Source: Tretioscincus oriximinensis
Lineage: Eukaryota; Chordata; Lepidosauria; Squamata; Gymnophthalmidae
Direction of reading: 5' to 3'
NCBI GenBank assembly: GCA_022410635.1
Contig: JAJVDF010000138.1
Coordinates: 1,748,840 to 1,812,839 of the forward strand
DNA: 64,000 nucleotides
In this document: positions 21,300-30,912 of the stretch, in pieces
Position numbering within the stretch: position 1 is the stretch's first letter
How the letters are laid out: each line of letters opens with the position of its first letter
Notes under the pieces: model-generated
What the model was told of the DNA's origin: nothing
What the model saw: only the letters and a program-made list of their open reading frames with translations
Database searches by the model: none
Made by a program: the position numbers and the translations under genes

Positions 21300-22235
21300 G
21301 GAAGAGAGAGGGACAGAGGGAGATGGATAGATAGAAATGAATATATATTAAGAGAGAGTTGTGAAACTCCACATATTCCCATTCTTAAAGACTTTTTGCA
21401 CTGTTTGGTAACTGGAGAAAGCAGCATACCAGAGAGCGCAAGAAAATGTGGGTGAATGTAATTTTCAATTGGCAAATTGAGAAATTCCTGGACATGCTAG
21501 GTGAAAGGATTATGGATCGATGGGTCAGGAATGCACTTTTTCTCAGTGGCCTTAGGCTTTTGTCAAGTATGAGGGTACATATGTGATTGGGTTATTCCAG
21601 ATTTTAACACTATTTCACTTTTTAACAAGGTGTGTGGAGGGGGGTCTAGTGTAGAAGCAGATTGATTTCAAAAGTTCTGTCGGACAGGTCACTGAAGGTA
21701 GGAAACACTTTTTCTGTTCCACTCCTTTCTGTCTCTGTTTTAAGGAAAGGCTTTAGGAATACTACGGGAGTGATGGATGTTTTTCAAAGCAAATCCATCA
21801 CTGGTCACCAGAGGGAGGAAATGTCAGGAAAAGTTATGGCTTGTTAGCTTTTACCTCCTGACATTATACAAAGAAGGTAATTGAAGTACAACAGATGCCA
21901 TGTATCACCTTACCTCCTCGGATCTCCTCGTCTTCTTTCGCCTCCCCAGCTATTTATTCAATGATATGACAAGATGAATACATGTTACGGCACCTTGGGA
22001 AATATTGACAGAGTGAGTACCGTTTATCAGGAGGCCTAACATTCAGTGCACCAGTGGAGGGATGAGGTCAGATACTGCACATTTCAGTGTAAAGCAAGAC
22101 TAGGGACTGATGGCAACATGTCAATGTCACATCCCCTTGCTACTAGTCTCATAATAGCTTTCTGCTGAATGGGCTGGTTAGGAAACCTTTTATACACTCT
22201 GTGTCTCAATTTAGACCAAAGAAAGAAACATTGCA
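21298..22235. other. Unassigned sequence
   Basis: No gene or repeat recognised in about 0.9 kb. Confidence 0.3.
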
Positions 22236-22770
22236 TAAGAATATACATACATAAGAGGAGCCCTGCTGAATTGGGATGGAGCCCATCTAGTCCAGCTTTC
22301 TGTCTAACACAGTGGCCACCAATTGCTCCTGGGCAGTCTGGAATAGCAGAAGGCAAAATCTTCAACTGTTCTCAACGCCCTGCAAATGGCATTTCAGGAA
22401 ACCTGCCTGTTGCTCCATCTTGGAGGCAGTATCAAGACATCCATCTTAGTAGCTGTTTATATCCTTGGCTTCCATGAACTTGTCTAATCCTGTCTTAAAG
22501 CTATCCAGGCTGCTAGCTACCACCACCTCTTCTGGAAGTAAACCCGAAAGACCAATGACCCTCTGGGTGAAAAAAAATACTTTCCTTTGTGGGTCCTCAC
22601 ACTCCTGCCCATCAGTTTCAAGGAGGGGCCCCTGGTCATAGTGTGTGATAGAAAAAAAAATAGTTTTTCTGTATTCACCTTATTCGTCCCATGCATGATT
22701 TTATACACCTCAATTTGGTCTCCTCTTAAACTCCATCTTTCGAAGCTGAAGAGAATGTCCAAACCTACTA
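22236..22770 (-). mobile_element. CR1 LINE 3' end
   Basis: Minus orientation, from the AACATACATAAGAGGAGCCC terminus through the UTR to coding sequence (SLRGDQIEVYKIMHGTNKVN, SLKLMGRSVRTHKGKYFF) near 22760. The frame is broken at several runs of A. Confidence 0.85.
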
Positions 22771-22784
22771 ATATAAATGAGAGA

Positions 22785-22890
22785 TAAAATATTGGCTGGC
22801 ATGTCCTGAATAGGGCCTGGTGTAGTCTTCATTGGCATGTGAATGGGAGACCCCCTATTCTGAGATATACCCCGTGTAGCATGATGGCCT
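22785..22890 (+). pseudogene. Possible 5S-rRNA-derived fragment
   Basis: The order GGGCCTGGT - TAGTCTT - ATGGGAGACC - CCT - GATATACCCCGTGTAG - GATGGCCTG parallels the 3' half of vertebrate 5S rRNA (GGGCCTGGTTAGTACTTGGATGGGAGACC, then GGAATACCGGGTGCTGTAGGC) with about 12 extra bases after TAGTCTT. This could be a 5S pseudogene or the head of a 5S-derived SINE; squamates are reported to carry 5S-Sauria SINEs. The 5' half of 5S is not recognisable. Confidence 0.4.
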
Positions 22891-22928
22891 GTAATTAAGG
22901 CGAAGCGCCTTTAAATCTTTATACCAGC

Positions 22929-23110
22929 CCTGTTAGAACAGGGAAGGGACACTTATATAAGAGTGTTCTGAGGGAGAAGTGTGTGTGTTTGTGTGTGTGT
23001 TGCTTCTGTTTGTTCTGTCATGGAAAGTCTGTGCTTGAGCGTTAATTGTTTGATCTAGAGTCTAAGTACTTCGTACGGAATGACAAATAAAGTATGATTC
23101 TGTGGCATTA
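22929..23110 (+). promoter_or_regulatory. LTR-like promoter and poly(A) signals
   Basis: TGTTAGAACA at 22929 is followed by a TATA-type box (TTATATAAGAG, about 22960) and, about 120 bp on, an AATAAA (GACAAATAAAGT, about 23085). This spacing is what a short LTR would show. I cannot locate the second end, a primer-binding site or a target duplication. Confidence 0.3.
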
Positions 23111-23905
23111 GAAAGAGACTATATGCCAGTGGAATGTTGTGTGTCTGAATTAGGGCAGATCCCAATGTCAGGGATTGCCTCACTATTTATGTAAAAATGC
23201 ATTCGCTATTCGCCCCCACTGCAACATTACCTTAAGGCTTCCAGGCTGCTCCTCCAATATTTCCCCTAACAATGTCATTACATGATGAGCTTGATAATGA
23301 TGAGCTGTGCTTGCCTGACTACAACTCCCAGCATTCTCTGCAAGCCTGCCTACAATTCCCAAGCATTCTCTGCGAGCCAAGAGCCAATGAACTGTTACTC
23401 TCAACCTGAAGTCTCCTAAGATTTGCTAAGTTTACATTGCTGGAATGTCCCCACAAACCTGTGATTTGGATTGTACAAAATCCCTGCTGTTGAATCGCAC
23501 CAAATGCGTAGTTAGATATTCCTCAACTATGGACATATCTAGCAAGTGGGTTCCTATAAATACATGACTTTGTGGGGTGGATAGGAGGTGATGGTGCACC
23601 CAACTTCCTTTAAATTGTGCATGGGGGTGGCCTCAATGAATGATGTAGTGTACTAGACAGCAGAGCTGAGAGTGGGTATAACTGCAGCTGTGAGATTCTC
23701 TACTTGGATAAATATACCAACTTATAAATATACCAGCTTAACTGGCAATGATATTGCTTCCTGTGGAGTTGATACATCATTTCCTCGTTTTAGTTCAAGG
23801 GTTCAAATAAAAAAGCTCTGTTTATAACCAAGCTTCGTTTATTTCTGGAAAACTGTGGAACGAAAGGAAAGGAATTGTTTATAGTCAGGTCCAGGAGGAG
23901 ACTTA
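23111..23905. other. Unassigned; repeat Y and a second TATA/AATAAA pair
   Basis: 23330-23450 resembles repeat Y at 11815-11910 (CAGCATTCTCTG, GAGCCAATGAAC). CCTATAAATACATG (about 23552) and CAAATAAAAAAGC (about 23805) could be an LTR promoter and poly(A) site. No coding frame. Confidence 0.3.
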
Positions 23906-24402
23906 GGGGCAACTGAAACTCACATACCGACCGAAACACACAAGGCTCACAGTAAAAGTATTTTAACATCTGAATAAAAATATTTATTTAATTGGTAGCA
24001 GCGGTATTATAAACACAGCAGGACTCCTGTTAAAAGGAGTTCTATCCCTACACACATGTTTANACATATGGGATATATAATCCACTATTTAGATTTGCCC
24101 GGTCATGGCACAACCAAGAATAAGATTCAGTGCTGAAGTGGGCAAAATCAAAATCTTCACATGCTCTTGACACCATACAAATTCCTGTTAAAGACTTCCT
24201 GCCTGACTCCCTAACATTGAGGCAGTACCTAGACATCCATATTGCTAGCCTGTCCTTCATGAATTAATTTGCTTATCTCCATTTAGATGCATATAGTGGT
24301 TATGCACTCATATTTGACAACAAGGGTAATTCAATTGGATTTACATTTAGTCTACCTTCATTACAGTTGCACAGGTTTTGAGAGTCTTCTGAAATGAATG
24401 TA
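23906..24402. other. Unassigned sequence
   Basis: No gene or repeat recognised. Confidence 0.3.
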
Positions 24403-24737
24403 GAAGAAGAAGAAGAAGAAGAAGAAGAAGAAGAAGAAGAAGAAGAAGAAGAAGAAGAAGAAGAAGAAGAAGAAGAAGAAGAAGAAGAAGAAGAAGAAAA
24501 GGAAAAAAGGAAGGTTTTTATACCAGCTTTTCTTAACCCAATAGGAATCAAAGTGGCTTGCACAACCTTCTATTCTTCTCTTCACAACAGACACCTTGTG
24601 AAGTAGGTGGGGCCTAGGGAGCTCTAAAGAACTATATCTAGCCTAGGTCCACTCAGCTGGCTTCATGGAGGACTGCAAAATCAAACCAGGAGACTTCCAG
24701 TTAATAAAAGTCTGACACTCTAACCACTACACCTGCC
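24403..24737 (-). mobile_element. SINE-A copy with a long (GAA)n tail
   Basis: In minus orientation the tRNA-like head is at the right (inverse of GTGTAGTGGTTAGAGTGTCAGAC). The body follows with the inverses of GAAGCCAGCTGAGTGGACC and CCCCACCTACTTCACAAGGTGTCTGTTGTG, then the tail module TATAAAAACC. About 32 uninterrupted CTT (plus GAA, 24403-24499) units come next. This order matches the squamate Sauria-SINE type. The tail is the longest pure triplet run in the window. Confidence 0.85.
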
Positions 24738-25489
24738 TTAATATGACTTGCTTTGCTTTATTTTAGCATTTCTATAGCCAATGTTTTGCATTCGATGTTG
24801 GCAGTCCTTTAACAAAAAGAGGTGGTTGAAAGACATCATAGAAATAAATAGGTCAATATTTCATTCTTACTCTCTTTTTTAAAATAAAATATTTTTTTCT
24901 GCTGTCAGCTGTTTTGCTACAATCTAGGATTCTTTCTTTGGTCATGAAATCTCTCAAAGTGCTGGCATGGCACCATCACTACTCGGTACAAAAACAAACA
25001 ATTTTCATACAGAACCACTGCAAGAGACGTTCCACAAGCAAGCTACAATAAGTGTGTGTGTGTACATTAGTATAATAAAAAACATTGAAGTGTAGCCAAT
25101 TATAATCATGATCCCTATACAGCAGCAATGTAGAAGAGTTGATAGCCCATTTTAAACACCCAATTTGAAGCCTAAAGCCAATGAAAGTGAATTCATCCAG
25201 CACTGAAAAGACTGTGATGTTTTAATTGTTTATTAGCTTTAATAATCTGAATGCAATGAAATCAGATGACTGTACTTATGCATCAACTTGCGATCAGACT
25301 GGAAAACCAAGTGTAAAAAAATAACAAGCAGAATTTTTGCAAAGCAATCATAAGAAACAAAGTGAGGGAAGGAAGGAAAGCTAGGCCACATTTAATCTAA
25401 GCATTGAGCAGTGTATTTTCTCTTTGTTTTACAGTGTATAGATTCCAAACTCAGAAGAAATCTATGTGAAGCAAGCACTTCTGAAGGTT
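24738..25489. other. Unassigned AT-rich sequence
   Basis: No gene or repeat recognised. Confidence 0.3.
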
Positions 25490-26105
25490 ATCAATCAATT
25501 CAAGTACTTGAAAAAATCTCAGACAAACTTCAAAATCCAACAGTCTTCAAACACTGAACACTTTTCAAACAATTCTAACATTTTGAACTACTTTCAAATG
25601 TTTTGAACAATTCCCAATCACTTCCAATAATCTTGAAAAAAATCTTCACATTCTTCAAGCACTTCAAACGCTTTGAAAATCTTCAAATAGTTTAAACACT
25701 TCGAGCAAACATCAAATACTAAGAACAATCTTCAAACAAGTGAAAAAATTTGAACAATTCTGAAACACTTCCAACGATCATCAAACACTGGGAAAATTTC
25801 TCAAATACCAATGGTCAAACAATTCAAACAATTTATCAAATGCTTTGAACATTCCTCAAACACTTCAAATAATTCTCAAAACTTTGAACACAAAACTATG
25901 AATATTTTGAACTATGTTTAAACAATTCAGTCACTCAGACAATTTTCATTGTTCAAATACTTCAAACAATCTTCAAACACTTCAAATGCTTCTAACCTCT
26001 TAAATCCAATGATCATCAAAGACTTTGAACAATCCCCAAAGACTTTAAACAAACTTCAAACAACATTAAATGCTACAAACAACCCCCAAACACTTCTAGC
26101 AATAC
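25490..26105 (+). repeat. Degenerate minisatellite (CTTCAAACACTTTGAACAAT-like)
   Basis: For about 600 bp the sequence is a continuous run of near-repeats of CTTCAAACACTT and TTTGAACAAT blocks, spaced roughly 20-25 bp, with no two units identical. G is scarce on this strand and almost always in TTTGAA or CTTGAA contexts. It has the appearance of an ancient tandem array. Confidence 0.75.
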
Positions 26106-26123
26106 ATCCAGATGTGTTTTTTT

Positions 26124-26172
26124 CATACTATAATAGTATGATTTGGGATGATTTATCCCACGTGATTGTGGG
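26124..26172. other. Three consecutive short hairpins
   Basis: CATACTA-taa-TAGTATG (26124-26140), GGGAT-gattt-ATCCC (26145-26159) and CCCAC-gtgatt-GTGGG (about 26157-26172) follow each other directly after the minisatellite. Function unknown. Confidence 0.6.
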
Positions 26173-26689
26173 GATTCCACAATAGTAGTGCTAGAAGAGA
26201 CTGTCATTGTCATTATCTCTGCTAATTGTTTTATGCAGCTTCTGTAATAGTCTTTGCACCATGACAAGACCTTGTGGACATCACTTCTGAGAACTGTTGA
26301 GACCAGCTTTATCTCACAGTCCTTTATTTGTCCTGCCCTACCTCAGCAACAGGAGAGACTATCAGGAGGTCCACTAGCTGCTTTTTCCTGTTGGTTTCAT
26401 GCAAAAAAAAAAAAAAGAGAAACTCCTAGCATCATCACAAAATCTGAATGAGCTCACAGTTAGCTTTTCCTTCATGTTCACTTACCCAGCAATAAGAGAA
26501 GCTTATAGAAATATGGATGCCAGTCAGCCAGTCTCAGAAATATAAGTGAATTCATAGAGAAGCCGTTTCTTCATGCACAAGGACAGTCAGTTCTGACTGC
26601 TACAAAAAGTCTCATCAAGACTAGTCACCACTAGTCATAGACTCTCTGACTAGTTGTAACAGACCCCTTCTGTACAACATTTTCCTACC

Positions 26690-27276
26690 TTTTTTCTTAC
26701 TGGCCCGATTTAGTAAAGCTAGGGTTGCCATACGTCCCGGTAAACCAGGACAATCCCAGTTTGGGGGACTAAAATATAGTCCAATCCGGGTTTCCGATGC
26801 TGCATCGGGGAATGTAAAATGCAGGATTTTAAAGGTAAAGCAGCCATCAGAGTTGATGGCTGCAGCCCGGCAACGCTTTCCGGGGTCCTGGAAGGAACCT
26901 TGGAGCGTGCCGTAGCTGCTCCTTTGCTTGAGGTGGGATTTCACCCTGCTCTCAGGCAAGCGCACCGCCAACTCGCCTCTAGCAGAGGAGAAACACCTGG
27001 GTTTGAGACAGGAGGGCAGCTCTGTTCTCCTGTCACAAACCCAGGCATTTTGCTCCGCTGCAGGCTAGTTGGCAGCACACTTACCTGAGAGCAGGGCGAC
27101 AAACCCACCTCCAGCCAAGGAGCAGCTGCGCACACGCGCGCGCATGAACACACACGGACACTTGTGGTGAGACAGGCAGAAGAGAGGTTTTGCCTTCACC
27201 CCCACCCCACCCCGTCCCGGTTTTGGGCTGCCAAAATATGGCAGCCCTAAGTAAAGCTCCTCTTATGTTCTTATGC
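26690..27276 (+). mobile_element. CR1 3' terminus split by MITE-3
   Basis: TGGCCCGATTTAGTAAAGC before the MITE and AGTAAAGCTCCTCTTATGTTCTTATG after it join into a normal CR1 3' end. The order of insertion is therefore CR1 first, MITE second. Confidence 0.85.
26720..27249. mobile_element. MITE-3 copy with perfect 8-bp duplication
   Basis: 530 bp from TAGGGTTGCCATACGTCCCGG to GGCAGCCCTA, flanked by identical AGTAAAGC octamers (26712-26719 and 27250-27257). The interior is GC-rich with dispersed CpG. It includes imperfect inverse blocks (CTAGCAGAGGAGAAACACCTGGGTTTG... against CAAACCCAGGCATTTTGCTCC...). It shares GAGACAGGCAG with the 18.4-kb copy. hAT superfamily by target size. No transposase. 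Confidence 0.9.
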
Positions 27277-28608
27277 CAATAGAGTTTTCGCAATGCATCA
27301 CAATGCATCAGGGAAGAAAGTGCGACTATCTTAAATTTCCCAATTTTTTCTGACATTTCATTGAAACAATCCTTTCTCAAGTCTTTGTGTGCCTCTTATT
27401 TAACACAGTAAGACAGGATCTTGCGAGAAGATTCCAGCATAAGAGAGAGAGAATGCAGAATCTCATACAGATCATTCTCATTATTTATTTCCTGGTTAGT
27501 CAGGGCAGAAGCACCATCGCATACAGAACATGCTCAGAATTTACTTCCTGGTTTAGTCAGCTATTCTGGATTTAAAGGCTATGTGGTTTGTTTGAGAAGA
27601 GAGGGAAGGTATGTATTCCAAGGCTCATTATGGGGTTATTTCAGAACTTAATGCCATTGCAATGTGTGGAGGGGGTAACAATTATTGCTATTATTTTGGC
27701 CCTTTGCACTAGGTATTACTTTGGGATATATCTTGGAATAGGAACCTGCCATAATCTACACTAGCAGATGGAAGGCTGCGAGGTCTTTACTCCAAGATAT
27801 AAAGCCTAGTGTAGAAAGAGCCTTTGTTTATTTATATATATCTCCTTCACAGAAAACGTTCGATCTCAAGAAACGTTACTGTCAGCATTGAGTGAAAGAA
27901 AACGTTACTTGAATATTACCTATAATACTCTGCATTTAGACTAAATGCAGTCGAGGATAATGTGCCTTGCAGAGCCTTCCATTCTATCCATGAAACAACA
28001 TCCTATCGCTTTTCCCTCTGTCACTTCTCAGCTTTGCACACAAATATGCAGAAGAAAATAATATGATCAGGTACAAATGTGGCACACAGAGTAATCTATC
28101 GTATGCTAACATTTCTGTATCATGTTAGTCTTGTATTAGGCTAATATGACTCTAATGCAAAANGACAAGGAAAAAAATGACTAATGTTATCAACCTTCCC
28201 TTTAATACTTTAGGGCTGCCAGAGGTGTCCGTTCCAATTCACTGGAAGTCCTCTTTGGATTCTCCATTTGAAAATTTAAGCTACAATCTCATGTTTACTT
28301 ACTAACTGAAGAGTAAGGTAGAGCATTTATAGGGCCTTTGTGTATTTACCTGCTGTAATCCAGACCAACGATCCCAGAGCAAATGCTCCCTTCTGGATTG
28401 GATCATGGTGAGGCTTAATATTGAACAAGGCCACTTGTACTATGGCTTGTTGAATGGATTTAGCTACCACATCAATCTCTATGCGTGTGTGAGCATCCGA
28501 GCCAGTTTACAGAAGCTCTAACATCCAAGACTGAAAGTTTCAGATCTAAAGAGCCATTGGAGGACCTATTTTACCAGTTGATTTCAGAGAAATAGCTGTG
28601 CTAGTCTT
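27277..28608. other. Mostly unassigned; MITE-5 core fragment
   Basis: 27525-27560 contains GAACATGCTCAGAATTTACTTCCTGGTTTAG, a fragment of MITE-5. The rest (27600-28600) shows no gene or repeat. Confidence 0.35.
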
Positions 28609-29308
28609 AGGGTGCGTTCACACAGCTATTTTATTCCTTAATTGGTGCGAGATGAGGGAGGTTCTGGCACACGTGTTAAATATCTTACAGCAGTTGTGCC
28701 GCAATACACACCATTTATCCCGGAATAAACTATTGCTGGGATATTCAGGCATCATTGCTGAGAACCTCCAACATCTTGCAGCCAACCTCTGTCATCTTGT
28801 AACCAATCCTCTTCCTTTCCCATGTGCACATTAGGTGCGAGAGACAGGAGGGGGGAAATGACAGGGAAGCGCCGCCTCCTTGCTTCGGCGGGGAAATCTA
28901 CCCGCCTTTTCCTAAGCCCAGCCAGCCCTCCACCTGCTTTCAGGCGCTGCTGTCTGGAGATCGGCTTGGCGAAGCAACGAGCAGGACGTCGTTGCTGTCA
29001 AATGGTTCAGCTCAGGTGAGGAGGAGTAAGTGTGGAGGTTCACAGGATATTTCAATGCTGCTCGTCGTTTTGCCAAGCTGTTCTCCAGACAGCAGCCCCC
29101 GAAAGCTGGTGGAGGGCAGCCTAGGCTTAGGAAAAGGCTTCTCGTGACACACAGCCAGCTCCGCCATGTTGCTTCGGTTGTGCCCTCCTTCCAGCCAGCC
29201 ATTGTTATATTTCAGAATGTAGCTTCATGGTGTGCACAGATACGCCATTGCTATATCCCAGAATATAGCTTTATTCCAGTTTTGAGCTCGTTGTGTGAAT
29301 GCAGCCTT
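28609..29308 (+). mobile_element. MITE-4 copy with a GC-rich palindromic insert
   Basis: Left end AGGGTGCGTTCACACAGC and right end TTGTGTGAATGCAGCCT are inverse. The outer parts share CGGAATAAACTATTGCTGGGATATTCAGGCAT and CAGAATATAGCTTTATTCCAG with the other MITE-4 copies. The middle (28835-29200) is an extra GC- and CpG-rich block in which 28902-28985 and 29057-29142 form about 85-bp inverse arms (CTTTTCCTAAGCC..., GCTGCTGTCTGGAGA...). Confidence 0.6.
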
Positions 29309-29318
29309 AGTTCAGAAA

Positions 29319-29489
29319 GTCCAGCAAGGGGGCTTGTAGCACTTGGAAACTAATTGGAGAAAGGTAGATGGCATGAACTTTCAAGGACACGTCTACTTAC
29401 ATCTAAAGAAATAGATGTGTCTACGAAAACTCATGCCATCTACCTTTCTTCTATTAGTCTCCATGTGCTACAAGCCGCCATGCTGGACA
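29319..29489. repeat. Repeat Z palindrome
   Basis: 29319-29402 and 29405-29489 are inverse arms of about 84 bp (GTCCAGCA..GGCTTGTAGCAC..GGA.ACTAAT, AGAAAGGTAGATGGCATGA). The unit contains TCTACGAAAACTCATGCCA and ends TTAGTCTCCATGTGCTACAAG, the same family as 38700-38772, 42673-42790 and 48350-48440. Confidence 0.8.
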
Positions 29490-29602
29490 ATTTTACCAGT
29501 TCACATCTGGTAAAGTGGAAAATGGGGTAGAGCGAGGTGCTTGTTTTCAAGACATCTCTGTGATCTGGATTACNGACTATTGGTATGTTGGTGGACCTGT
29601 TT

Positions 29603-30613
29603 AAGGCTGCAGTCACATGAGCTTTTTCCTACTGCAATGGTAGTAACATCATTATGTCTCTGTCTCATGGATTAATGGAGTTTTTGCAATACACCCGGAA
29701 TAAAGGTCCTATGCTCCATAATAATCTTTAGCTGATCTTTTGTGAAATTGCCATTTCTGCAGCAAGAAACTTTCCTGTATACTGTTCCTTAATGGGGTTA
29801 CACCAGGAAGAATTGCTGGCTGAACATTCTCTGTATCTACTTCCTGGTTAATTGTCTTGCACACCAACACAGAATCGCTTGCTAAGCATGCTCAATATTT
29901 CTAGTAAAATGGCTATATTGCATAATATTTAGAAAATATTATGCCTGAAGATGTAAAAGATGTTCTAGATAAGATAATCACTTGTGCTCAATCACTTAGT
30001 GCGTGGGTGGAAAGACAGTACCACATGGACAACTCAGAAAATGTATGATTATATAATTAATGTGATTGTAAGTGAAACACCTACAATAATCTGGAAAATA
30101 TTCAGAAAATAAGAGATTGTACAGAAAAATGGCTGATCGTTATTTAGCAGCAAAATTAAGCAATGAAGTAACAAAATTAAATTTGAAATTGATTTTCCTG
30201 ATGTGAGCTCTTCCAGTACTTATTGGAAATGTATGTAAATAAGGGAGAGAGAGGTGGGAGGGGTGAAAGGGAGTAAAAATGATTGAAATATTGTTAATGA
30301 ATGGAAATGTTTTATTTTATTATTGTGCAAAGATAAATAAAGTGTTTTAAACAAACAGAAAGAGCATGTTCAGTATTTACTTCCTGGTTAGTAGTCTCAT
30401 ACACCAGCACAGAATTGCTGGCTTAATATGCTTATTGTTTACTTCCTGGTTAGTTGTCTCATATGCCAGCACAGAATTGCTGGCTGAGCATGCTCAGTAT
30501 TTTCTTCCTGGTTGCTTGTTTTTCTGATTCCATGTGAATTTAGAGGTACGTGTTTTGGTTGATTCCACAATTATTCCTCACGTTACATATTTTATCTCCC
30601 TGTGTGCCTGCAG
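29603..30613 (+). mobile_element. MITE-5 copy interrupted by L1, with tandem core
   Basis: The left end AAGGCTGCAGTCACATGAGC and right end TGTGTGCCTGCAGTCT are inverse. The core GAGCATGCTCAGTATTTACTTCCTGGTTAGTTGTCTC...CAGCACAGAATTGCTGGCT occurs once left of the L1 and as two to three tandem units of about 60 bp at 30360-30515. Left part shares TTTTGTGAAATTGCCAT.TCTGCAGC with the 49.8-kb copy. Confidence 0.6.
29925..30356 (+). mobile_element. L1 3' end nested in MITE-5
   Basis: The conceptual start (LDKIITCAQSLSAWVERQ) resembles the ORF2 C-terminal segment also seen at 53790-54100 (MIDKIIRCAQTILVSGRKDG). A decayed 3' part ends ...TATTATTGTGCAAAGATAAATAAAGTG. The sequence before it (AGCATGCTCAATATTT) and after it (GAGCATGTTCAGTATTT) agree at most positions and could be a target duplication of about 15-16 bp, or simply two copies of the MITE core. 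Confidence 0.5.
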
Positions 30614-30745
30614 TCTCAGGACCACCAATAATCCACATAAAGAATCTCTTGACCTGGATAACACGCTAACTTCTTCCGGACACAGGATATCGATGTGGCT
30701 ATAAAATGATAGTGCAGAATAACCTTAATGTAGAAATAGCATTGC

Positions 30746-30853
30746 AGAAGAAGAAGAAGAAGATGAAGACAGAGACGGAGACAGAGAGAGAAAGACAAAG
30801 AGAGAGACAAAGAGAGAAATACAAAGAGAGAAAGAAAGAGAGAAAGACAAAGA

Positions 30854-30885
<32 letters not shown>

Positions 30886-30912
30886 AAGAGAGAAAGAGAG
30901 AAAGAGAGAAAA
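30746..30912 (+). repeat. Purine tract (GAA, GA, GAAA mixture)
   Basis: About 165 bp of nearly uninterrupted A/G on the plus strand, mainly AGAGAGAAAGAGAG. Frames through it are artefacts of composition. Confidence 0.95.

Noticed and set aside
22785..22890. Functional 5S rRNA gene
   Set aside because: Only the 3' half is recognisable, with an insertion in the internal control region.
24300..24606. Poly-Glu, poly-Ser and poly-Phe frames
   Set aside because: Three readings of (GAA)n.
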